Source: an uncultured Bacteroidales bacterium
GTDB taxonomy: Bacteria > Bacteroidota > Bacteroidia > Bacteroidales > UBA4417
Length of the DNA: 41,364 bases
Reading direction: 5' to 3'
Assembly: GCA_903879715.1 (NCBI GenBank)
Contig: CAIRMR010000163.1
Location: 1-41,364 of the forward strand
The notes below the pieces were generated by a model that saw only the letters and a program-made list of their open reading frames with translations, searched no databases and was not told the DNA's origin. Below, one piece after another: positions 27,721-35,140 of the stretch. Made by a program: the position numbers and the translations under genes. The first letter of the stretch is position 1; each line of letters starts with the position of its first letter.

Positions 27721-28612
27721 AGAAGAACTATACAAAAGCCTTAAAACTATTCTGGAAGGAAAGTTAAGCTTGTTGAGCGATAAACCTGAAGAAACTATCG
27801 ATTCAACATTGAGGGCATTGTGGCATGCTGCTTCCGGTTTTCCTAAATCAGTTGAAGAAGCAGGTAAGTCTCAATTGCCGGAACTTGCACATGAACAGAT
27901 AGTTAATTTGAATAAATTGATCGAACAAAGACTTAATGATATACCCCTTGCACATATTACAGGTCGCCAGAGTTTTATGGGAATTGAATTATTGACTGAC
28001 AGAAGAGCTCTCATTCCCAGAAAAGAAACTGAAATACTTGGCAGGAAGGCTCTTGAGTTATCAAAGGATATTTCTGACCAAAAGAATCGGGTTCAAGTTA
28101 TAGACGTTTGTTGCGGCGCAGGAAATTTAGGCATAGCTATTGCTCATTTTAATATCAATGCTATTGTATCTGCTTCCGATTTATCACAGGAAGCAGTTGA
28201 TCTTACACATGACAATATTTCATATCTTAAGCTGGGTAAACGAATTCAGGCACTGCAGGGAGATTTGTTTTCAGCCTTTGAAACAGATGACTATTTTGGC
28301 AAAACAGATCTGATTATATGTAATCCTCCATATATTTCGAGTGCGAAGGTTCCAAAAATGATATCAGAGATATCTGAAAATGAACCTGTTTTAGCTTTCG
28401 ATGGTGGAATGTTAGGAACTAGAATAATTCTGAGACTAATAGGTGAAGCACCAAAATTTCTGACAAGTGGAGGATGGGTGGTTTTTGAAATCGGCCTTGG
28501 TCAGGGACCTTTTATTATGCAGTTATGTGAACGGTCAGCATTTTACAACAAAGTTGAATCTGTTTCGGACGATTCAGGAAACATCAGGGTAATTCAAGCA
28601 AGGAAGTTATAG
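27713..28612 (+). CDS. PrmC/HemK-like N-methyltransferase
   Basis: This 299-residue class I SAM-dependent methyltransferase closely follows the PrmC plan. It has an N-terminal helical domain (about 1-85), the linker PLAHITGRQSFMGIELLTDR and RALIPRKETEIL, motif I VIDVCCGAGN (129-138) and motif IV NPPYIS (N204-Y207). NPPY enzymes methylate planar amide or amino nitrogens; PrmC modifies the glutamine amide of release factors. It overlaps the acyl ligase gene by 8 bp and no release-factor gene (prfA) is nearby, so a dedicated role in the cassette is more likely than housekeeping. I infer that it N-methylates an amide made by the NadE-like or AsnB-like enzyme. Confidence 0.83.
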   Translation: MNKEELYKSLKTILEGKLSLLSDKPEETIDSTLRALWHAASGFPKSVEEAGKSQLPELAHEQIVNLNKLIEQRLNDIPLAHITGRQSFMGIELLTDRRALIPRKETEILGRKALELSKDISDQKNRVQVIDVCCGAGNLGIAIAHFNINAIVSASDLSQEAVDLTHDNISYLKLGKRIQALQGDLFSAFETDDYFGKTDLIICNPPYISSAKVPKMISEISENEPVLAFDGGMLGTRIILRLIGEAPKFLTSGGWVVFEIGLGQGPFIMQLCERSAFYNKVESVSDDSGNIRVIQARKL

Positions 28613-28653
28613 GGGATTTTTAGTTTTAAATAATTCCCAAAGTAGAAAATAAT

Positions 28654-30099
28654 ATGCTTTTTAATTCAGTAAATTTTGCAATATTTTTACCAATAGTCTT
28701 TATTCTATATTGGTTTGCCTCTAAAGGGAACCTAAGACTTCAAAATATTTTATTGCTTATTTCCAGTTACTTTTTTTATGCATGCTGGGATTGGCGTTTT
28801 TTGTTCTTACTCATTTTTTCCACTTTATTGGATTACTTTACAGGAATTAAAATAAGTCAGGCTTCAAATCAAAGTAAGAAACACATATGGCTTTGGCTTA
28901 GTATAATTGTAAACTTAGGTTTTCTAGGTGTTTTTAAATATTATAACTTCTTTGCTGAATCATTTGTGGATGGATTAGCTCAATTAGGATTAAAGGCTAA
29001 TTTTGGGACTATACAGGTAATATTACCCGTTGGTATTTCCTTTTATACTTTCCATGGTTTATCCTATGTTATTGACATCTATAAAAACAGAATAAAGCCG
29101 GAATTAGATTTTATTAATTATTCGGTTTTTGTAAGCTTTTTCCCTTTACTGGTAGCCGGGCCAATAGAAAGAGCAACACATCTTTTGCCTCAAATTCTTA
29201 AAAAAAGGACTTTTAATTATTCAAAAGCTGTTGATGGCTTACGCCAAATTTTATGGGGTTTATTTAAAAAGATTGTAATAGCCGACAATTGCGCAGAATT
29301 TGCGAATACAATTTTCAATAATTCTGATAACTATTCCGGCAGCACCCTGGTAATAGGTGCATTATTTTTTGCTTTTCAAATCTATTGCGATTTTTCGGGT
29401 TATTCTGATATTGCTTTAGGAACAGCCCGTTTATTTGGAATAGAGTTATTAAGAAACTTTGCTTTTCCATATTTTTCAAGAGATATAGCTGAATTTTGGA
29501 GGAGATGGCATATCTCTCTATCATCCTGGTTTAAGGATTATCTGTATATTCCATTAGGTGGAAGTAAAGGTGGAATGTGGATGAAAATCAGAAATACTTT
29601 TATAATATTTTTAGTAAGCGGATTTTGGCATGGAGCAAACTGGACTTTTATTGTCTGGGGTTTTCTTAATGCTCTTTATATCATGCCTTCAATAATTTTC
29701 AATACGAACCGAACTAATCTCGATATTGTTGCAAAGGGCAAATATCTCCCTTCTATAAAAGAGTTTTTGGCTATAAGTCTTACTTTTAGCTTGACACTTT
29801 TTGCCTGGATTTTTTTTCGTGCCAGGAGTGTAGATCATGCTTTTAGTTTTATCTCTGAGATATTTTCACGTTCCCTCTTTACAATTCCTGATTTTCCCGG
29901 GAATGGTAAAGTGTCAATTGCATTGTTGGTTTTATTATTTTTAATTGTTGAATGGCTTGGTAGAGAACAACAATATGCAATTTCGCATTTAGGAATCAAA
30001 TGGTATAAACCATTCAGGTGGGCAATGTATTACTCCATAATTGTTGCTATTTATTTTTTCAAAGGCTCAGAGCAGCAATTTATATACTTTCAATTTTAG
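28654..30099 (+). CDS. MBOAT-family membrane O-acyltransferase 3 (AlgI-like)
   Basis: This 481-residue polytopic protein is the most AlgI-like of the three. It begins MLFNSVNFAIFLPIVFILYW, the usual AlgI start, then has PVGISFYTFHGLSYVIDIYK, FFPLLVAGPIERATHLLPQI, CDFSGYSDIALGTARLFGIE, AEFWRRWHISLSSWFKDYLY followed by IPLGGSKGG (H286 in the RRWHIS block), and GFWHGANWTFIVWG (H326). The IPLGG and WHG elements are classic for alginate-type O-acetyltransferases. It probably moves an acyl group, often acetyl in this subfamily, across the membrane. It is paired with the SGNH gene starting 7 bp downstream, as AlgI is with AlgJ/AlgX. Confidence 0.94.
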   Translation: MLFNSVNFAIFLPIVFILYWFASKGNLRLQNILLLISSYFFYACWDWRFLFLLIFSTLLDYFTGIKISQASNQSKKHIWLWLSIIVNLGFLGVFKYYNFFAESFVDGLAQLGLKANFGTIQVILPVGISFYTFHGLSYVIDIYKNRIKPELDFINYSVFVSFFPLLVAGPIERATHLLPQILKKRTFNYSKAVDGLRQILWGLFKKIVIADNCAEFANTIFNNSDNYSGSTLVIGALFFAFQIYCDFSGYSDIALGTARLFGIELLRNFAFPYFSRDIAEFWRRWHISLSSWFKDYLYIPLGGSKGGMWMKIRNTFIIFLVSGFWHGANWTFIVWGFLNALYIMPSIIFNTNRTNLDIVAKGKYLPSIKEFLAISLTFSLTLFAWIFFRARSVDHAFSFISEIFSRSLFTIPDFPGNGKVSIALLVLLFLIVEWLGREQQYAISHLGIKWYKPFRWAMYYSIIVAIYFFKGSEQQFIYFQF

Positions 30100-30106
30100 C
30101 TTTAGT

Positions 30107-31045
30107 ATGCGAAAATTTATTAAATGGGTTTTAACTTTTTCATTACCATTAATAATTTGGATTATTTTGGTTGTATTGGTTGACCCGTATAACTACTTTT
30201 CATTTGGCCCCAAAATTATTGACAATCGATTAAAAATGGAAATATCTTACAAGCTAAACCGTCCATTATTCCAATTACTGGGATATAAAAGTCACCCAAC
30301 TCCTTCTATACTTCTTGGTGATTCAAGAACAGCTTGTTTGAAAAGTGAAATTATAAACAAATACACTAAAAATGATTTTACAAACCTCGCATACGCTGGT
30401 GGATCATTAGTTGATGCAATAAATACATTTTGGCTGGTTTCTGAAGATACTAAATTATCAGATGTTTATATTGGAATAAATTTTTCATTATTCAATAAAT
30501 ACAGAAGATTAGATATGGTTACAGAAGATGAAAAACTTATAGATAATTTTTTCCTTTATGCTATAAGTGAATCTGTTTTTAAATCCACATATTTAATACT
30601 AAAAAGTCTGATTACAGACAAAGACATCCAAATAGGAGTACCGGCTTCCTCTAAAGGGGAATTTTGGGTTTTTCAATTAGATACTACAGCAAATGAACAA
30701 TATGGATTATATGAATATCCGTCAAACTATTACAATGAATTAACCGAAATTTCTAAGTATTGTAAAAAAAATGGGATTAACCTTGTATTTTTCATACCTC
30801 CCACTCACACTGATTTGCAAAAAAAAGTTAAACAGTTTAATCTGCAGTACTTTGATGCAAAATTCAAAAATGATTTGGAAAAGATAGGAGATGTGTATGA
30901 TTTTGACTACCCATCAGATTTGACAAAAAATTATAACAATTTTTACGATCCCTATCATTTTACTGATTCTATTGGCGAAATTGTAGTTAAGGAATTATTT
31001 GCAAAAGAATCTTATAAGTATGTTAAATATAAGAAGGCACTTTGA
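30107..31045 (+). CDS. Membrane-anchored SGNH-type acyltransferase partner 2 (AlgJ/AlgX-like role)
   Basis: This 312-residue protein has one N-terminal membrane helix (about residues 5-25) and a periplasmic SGNH-like domain. The nucleophile block is ILLGDSRTACL (G71-D72-S73), and the C-terminal block is FYDPYHFTDSIG, with D281 and H284. A longer frame upstream (from 30041) overlaps the MBOAT gene, so I chose the ATG at 30107, which directly precedes the helix. With MBOAT 3 it forms an AlgI/AlgJ-like pair: MBOAT supplies the acyl group and the SGNH protein puts it on the polysaccharide. It is distinct in sequence from SGNH partner 1 (GDS instead of GSS). Confidence 0.83.
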   Translation: MRKFIKWVLTFSLPLIIWIILVVLVDPYNYFSFGPKIIDNRLKMEISYKLNRPLFQLLGYKSHPTPSILLGDSRTACLKSEIINKYTKNDFTNLAYAGGSLVDAINTFWLVSEDTKLSDVYIGINFSLFNKYRRLDMVTEDEKLIDNFFLYAISESVFKSTYLILKSLITDKDIQIGVPASSKGEFWVFQLDTTANEQYGLYEYPSNYYNELTEISKYCKKNGINLVFFIPPTHTDLQKKVKQFNLQYFDAKFKNDLEKIGDVYDFDYPSDLTKNYNNFYDPYHFTDSIGEIVVKELFAKESYKYVKYKKAL

Positions 31046-31160
31046 TTTTTATTGAATGGTTAAAAATCATGTCGGATAAATTAGACAATCCGGTTAATTA
31101 AGATATATTGTTACGTGAATTTTAACAGTTATCAGATAGGCGTAAAGCCAAGGCCTTAAA

Positions 31161-31595
31161 ATGTATCAAAAGACAATGAATCTATCAAAAGTTGAAATCC
31201 TCAAGCTTATTAATGTGTGGCTTGCGGCTTGGGATGAACATGATCTTGAGGGCGTTGTTTTATTAATGGATGAAAATATAGTGTTTGAAAACTGGACTGG
31301 TGCTACAATTATTGGTAAGAACAACCTGCAAAAAGCATGGGCTCCATGGTTCCGAAATCATGGCAATTTTAAGTTCACGAAAGAAGATATTTTTGTTGAT
31401 CAACAAGAACAAAAAGTTCTATTTAGCTGGTCTCTCCAGTGGCCCTCACCCGAAAAAGATTTTAAAGGAAAAACAGAGGTAAGGCGAGGGGTGGATGTGC
31501 TTCATTTTAAAAATGGTAAAATTTGCCGAAAATATAGCTATTCAAAAACTACGATTCAAATCGATTCATTTCAGGTAGCCTTGACAGCACAATAA
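31161..31595 (+). CDS. NTF2/SnoaL-like small protein
   Basis: This 144-residue protein has the cone-shaped alpha+beta pattern of the SnoaL/NTF2 superfamily. An N-terminal helical part (VEILKLINVWLAAWDEHDLE) leads into MDENIVFENWTGATIIGKNN, then AWFRNHG-like and beta-rich strands (KVLFSWSLQWPSP and RRGVDVLHFKNGKICRKYSY). Members include small enzymes and binding proteins that share a pocket but not one reaction. No catalytic pair can be named here. It has no signal peptide, so it should be cytoplasmic. Its place inside the acyl cassette suggests action on the acyl precursor. The start may be 31161 or the inner ATG at 31176; the domain is unaffected. Confidence 0.72.
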   Translation: MYQKTMNLSKVEILKLINVWLAAWDEHDLEGVVLLMDENIVFENWTGATIIGKNNLQKAWAPWFRNHGNFKFTKEDIFVDQQEQKVLFSWSLQWPSPEKDFKGKTEVRRGVDVLHFKNGKICRKYSYSKTTIQIDSFQVALTAQ

Positions 31596-31641
31596 ATTAG
31601 CAAATATGCTTTTTAAGATTTCTAAAATGTTAGTTACAAAT

Positions 31642-32496
31642 ATGAAACAATCAAAGTCATTTTACATTATTGTTTTTATAGCATTATTTTCGATAGTGGC
31701 GATTCAATGCAACTATAAGGCTCAAAATAAGGATGTATATAAAATTTTATTCCTTCATCATAGTACAGGAGATGCTATTTGGAAAGGAAATAGTAAATCA
31801 ATAGAAATCAAGGGCATTCATCTCGGTGCTGAGTACGATGTTCCTAAATGGTTCGCCAATAATAACAAAACAAAAGGAACATCCTATCAGATATCAGAAA
31901 AGTCTTTCCCAAACGAAGAACCATATGGTTGGCAAAATTATCCCTATGATTATTATAATATTTGGGTGAAAAACGCCGGAGATAAAGCATATATGGGTGA
32001 ATCTACACTGGAAATGCTTACTAAGGATTACAAGGTAATTATTTTTAAACATTGCTATCCGGTAAGCATTTTAAATTCGGATTCGACAAAAAGTGATATT
32101 AACTCAACTGAAAAAACTATCGAAAACTATAAACTGCAATACAATGCCTTGAAGCAAAAACTATTACAGTTTCCAGATACTAAATTTATTCTTTGGACAG
32201 GTGCAGTTATGGTTCAATCGCAATTAACAGAATCAAATGCTCAGTTGACCAGATCTTTCATTGATTGGGTTCGTAAAACCTGGGATACGGAAAATGATAA
32301 TATCTTTTTGTGGGATTTTTATGAATTAGAGACCGAAGGCGGACTGTATCTAAAACCGGAATATGCTACTTCGCCTACAAATTCGCATCCAAATAAAGAT
32401 TTTGCTCAAAAAGTAGCCCCTTATTTTTGCCAAAGAATAGTTGATGTTATTGAGAATGATGGTACAAAAACAACGCTTACAGGTATTTATAAATAG
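31642..32496 (+). CDS. Probable lipoprotein with SGNH-like features
   Basis: From the ATG at 31642 this is a 284-residue protein with a 22-residue signal peptide and lipobox-like FSIVAIQC ending in C23, predicting a lipid-anchored, probably periplasmic or outer-membrane protein. Earlier ATGs at 31606 and 31627 would lengthen the basic N-terminus and are less natural. The first conserved block is KILFLHHSTGDAIW, with S in an HHSTG element where SGNH enzymes carry the nucleophile. The C-terminal block TSPTNSHPNKDFAQ has a histidine that could complete a catalytic pair. The exact family is not one I can name. By context it may transfer or remove acyl groups on the polysaccharide, perhaps for MBOAT 2. 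Confidence 0.72.
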   Translation: MKQSKSFYIIVFIALFSIVAIQCNYKAQNKDVYKILFLHHSTGDAIWKGNSKSIEIKGIHLGAEYDVPKWFANNNKTKGTSYQISEKSFPNEEPYGWQNYPYDYYNIWVKNAGDKAYMGESTLEMLTKDYKVIIFKHCYPVSILNSDSTKSDINSTEKTIENYKLQYNALKQKLLQFPDTKFILWTGAVMVQSQLTESNAQLTRSFIDWVRKTWDTENDNIFLWDFYELETEGGLYLKPEYATSPTNSHPNKDFAQKVAPYFCQRIVDVIENDGTKTTLTGIYK

Positions 32497-32668
32497 ATTA
32501 ATAACTTGCCAAATAACTCTTCTCAATTGAATAAATATCGTCAGAAATTTGAATTTATTAATTTATCTTCTGACTGCTTTTTGTTCCCTTATGAGTTTCA
32601 ACAACATTATTTAATCAAGATCGTTAAAAGAAAATCATTTAAAGAATAATTATAAATATTTAGAATTC

Positions 32669-32920
32669 ATGGTAAATTTAGAACAAGTAAAAGATCAGAT
32701 CAGACAGTTTATTGTCGACACAACATTTGCTCCTGCAGAACAGGTTAAGAACGAAACGTTGATATTCGTCGAAGGGATTTTTGACTCAATGGGATTCGTT
32801 TCATTAATTAATTACATTGAAGAAACATTTGCAATAAAAGCTAAAGACTCGGAATTACTGGAAGATAATTTTGAATCAATTGATGCCATTGCGCGATTTA
32901 TTGAAAGCAAACTTAACTAG
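32669..32920 (+). CDS. Acyl carrier protein 2
   Basis: This 83-residue acidic carrier protein has the phosphopantetheine motif FDSMGFVSLI, with S40 as the attachment site, and a matching helix III region (EETFAIKAKDSELLEDNFES). It differs from carrier 1 (WDSLNH) and from a housekeeping fatty-acid ACP. It ends 9 bp before the AsnB-like gene, which points to co-translation and to a substrate shared between the two. It would hold an acid or amino-acid thioester for amidation or another change before transfer. A 172-bp AT-rich gap without a gene lies upstream. Confidence 0.9.
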   Translation: MVNLEQVKDQIRQFIVDTTFAPAEQVKNETLIFVEGIFDSMGFVSLINYIEETFAIKAKDSELLEDNFESIDAIARFIESKLN

Positions 32921-32929
32921 TCAGAATCC

Positions 32930-34906
32930 ATGTGTGGAATAGCCGGAGTATTTAATTATCCCTTATCAGGTGAGCTTTCGTATGAAAATCATATGAAAAG
33001 GATGCTCTCTGTTATACAACACAGAGGGCCGGATGAAACGGGAATTTACCTGGGAGAAAAGGTTGGATTGGGCAGTGTCAGGCTCAGCATTGTCGATCTT
33101 TCAACCGGCCAGCAGCCACTTTCGGATGCATCCGGCAATTATTGGATTGTCTATAACGGAGAAGTCTTTAATTATCCTGAATTACGGTCAGATCTTGAAA
33201 AAAAAGGCGTGAAGTTCAAGACCACATGCGATACAGAAATTGTTGTACAGATGTACGCCATGTATGGCGCTGGTTGCCTGAAGTATTTCAATGGTCAGTT
33301 TGCCTTTTGTATCTGGGATAAAACCAAGCAGGAATTATTTTTGGCCAGAGATAGGGTAGGGATAAGGCCTTTATTTTATTGGTCTAAAGATCAATCATTT
33401 GCATTCTGTTCCGAAATAAAGGGGATCTTTACTCTTGATGAGGTAGACAGGGAGTTGGATCCGGAAAGCCTGGCCCAGGTTTTCACTTTTTGGACAACTT
33501 TAACACCAAACACGCCTTTTAAAGGAATTTATGAGTTACCTCCTGGTCATCATATGCTTGTGAGAGACGGGAATATTCGGATTGAGCGATATTGGAGTAT
33601 GGAATTCCCTTCCGGGAGTAATTCAAATAACACGAGTGTTACGCAAAAAGTTGAAGAACTTGAAGATTTACTGAAAGATGCAGTTCGTATCAGGCTTAGG
33701 GCTGATGTTCCTGTTGGTGCATATTTGAGTGGAGGTCTCGATTCCAGTGTCACTACATCCTTAATACACGAAATTGATCCGGGGGTTCTGAACACTTTTT
33801 CGATTGGATTCAAGGAAAAAGCATTTGATGAAACTGTATATCAGCAGGAATGCGCAAAATATTTTGATACCAGGCATACAGCTTTTGAGTGTACATCGGA
33901 TGATATTGCTGAACAATTTGAAAAAACAATATGGCATACTGAATTTCCGCTTCTCAGAACTTCACCAACTCCGATGTTCCTTCTGTCAAAGAAAGTAAGA
34001 GAGAGCAATATCAAAGTTGTAATTACCGGGGAGGGCGCTGATGAAATTCTGGCTGGGTATAATATTTTTAAGGAGGCAAAAATCAGGAGATTCTGGGCAA
34101 AAGATCCTGATTCAACATCCCGTCCGAAACTTCTCTCAAAACTCTATCCTTACCTTCCCATGATGAAGGAATCAAATAACCTCGCTCTGAAGATGTTTTT
34201 TGGTTACAAATTAGGTGAGACAGATGATCCATTGTATTCACATTTATTGCGCTGGCATAACACTTCCCGCATAAAAACATATTTTTCAAAGGATTTTTCT
34301 TCTTCAATAAAAGAATATGACCCACTCCAAGGCGTTTATTCATCGTTACCGGAAAACTTTATGAATTGGAGTGATCTGGCAAAATCACAATTCCTGGAAT
34401 CTTCAATTTTTATGTCGGGATATTTACTGTCATCACAGGGAGATCGCATGGGAATGGGTAATTCAGTTGAAGGACGTTTTCCATTTCTTGATTACAGGTT
34501 GATAGAATTCAGCGCAAAATTACCAGACCGATATAAGCTTAATTGCCTGAATGAAAAATTTCTCCTGAAGAAAATGAGTGTCGGTAAAATTCCGGATTCA
34601 ATTACAAAGCGTTCGAAACAGGCTTACCGAGCTCCTATTGCCAGTAGTTTCTTCAGTGTTAATGCTCCAGCCTCCATTAACGATATTTTATCAGAAGCAA
34701 GTATTAACGAATTTGGGATCTTTGATCCTGTAAAAGTTCAGTCGCTGATTAAAAAGATTAAGAACAAAACCAACATGTCCGAAATGGATCAAATGGCTAT
34801 TGCAGGTATTCTTTCGACTCAGTTTCTTTACAAACTGTTTATTAAGGATACCATAAAACCAAATGTAGAATGTCTTGCGAATCTGAGAATTGTTAACGAA
34901 GAATAA
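32930..34906 (+). CDS. AsnB-type glutamine-hydrolysing amidotransferase
   Basis: This 658-residue, two-domain enzyme begins MCGIAGVFNYP, so C2 becomes the N-terminal nucleophile of the class II glutaminase. That domain (about 2-210) also shows QHRGPDETGIYLG, VRLSIVDLSTGQQPLSD and VYNGEVFNYPEL. The synthetase domain has the PP-loop SGGLDSS (267-273), FSIGFKEKAFDE, TGEGADEILAGY and EGRFPFLDYRLIEF. It hydrolyses glutamine and uses the ammonia to amidate an adenylated carboxylate. In polysaccharide loci such enzymes amidate uronic acids, as WbpS does in Pseudomonas aeruginosa. The adjacent carrier protein gene raises the other option of a carrier-bound substrate. Free asparagine synthesis is possible but less likely here. 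Confidence 0.9.
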   Translation: MCGIAGVFNYPLSGELSYENHMKRMLSVIQHRGPDETGIYLGEKVGLGSVRLSIVDLSTGQQPLSDASGNYWIVYNGEVFNYPELRSDLEKKGVKFKTTCDTEIVVQMYAMYGAGCLKYFNGQFAFCIWDKTKQELFLARDRVGIRPLFYWSKDQSFAFCSEIKGIFTLDEVDRELDPESLAQVFTFWTTLTPNTPFKGIYELPPGHHMLVRDGNIRIERYWSMEFPSGSNSNNTSVTQKVEELEDLLKDAVRIRLRADVPVGAYLSGGLDSSVTTSLIHEIDPGVLNTFSIGFKEKAFDETVYQQECAKYFDTRHTAFECTSDDIAEQFEKTIWHTEFPLLRTSPTPMFLLSKKVRESNIKVVITGEGADEILAGYNIFKEAKIRRFWAKDPDSTSRPKLLSKLYPYLPMMKESNNLALKMFFGYKLGETDDPLYSHLLRWHNTSRIKTYFSKDFSSSIKEYDPLQGVYSSLPENFMNWSDLAKSQFLESSIFMSGYLLSSQGDRMGMGNSVEGRFPFLDYRLIEFSAKLPDRYKLNCLNEKFLLKKMSVGKIPDSITKRSKQAYRAPIASSFFSVNAPASINDILSEASINEFGIFDPVKVQSLIKKIKNKTNMSEMDQMAIAGILSTQFLYKLFIKDTIKPNVECLANLRIVNEE

Positions 34907-34912
34907 TGAATA

Positions 34913-35104
34913 ATGCTTCTGGGCAAGAGTCTAGGTTCCGTTTTAGAAGGAAGCATCAATATTGGGAAAAATGTATTAATTACACCAAATTCTTATGTGA
35001 ATATTGATTTTATGGATAACTCACTGGTAATTGGAAATCCGGCAGTAATTCATAGCAAAGATAATCCTACACGAAATTATATTAACAATATTTTAGAATC
35101 GTAG
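34913..35104 (+). pseudogene. Remnant of a left-handed beta-helix (hexapeptide) acyltransferase
   Basis: The 63-residue frame encodes only the end of a hexapeptide-repeat acetyltransferase: SVLEGSINIGKNVLITPNSY, then VNIDFMDNSLVIGNPAVIHS. It matches the C-terminal coil of serine acetyltransferase-like proteins (hexapeptide turns, then NSxVIGNPA). The catalytic histidine and most coils are missing, and there is no room upstream because AsnB ends 6 bp before it. Such proteins need about 180-220 residues. A deletion that removed the 5' part, with the remnant left behind AsnB, is the simplest explanation. A short functional peptide is unlikely. Confidence 0.6.
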
Positions 35105-35140
35105 ATTTCTCGTATCAACGAAAGATAGTAAAATTTCCAG

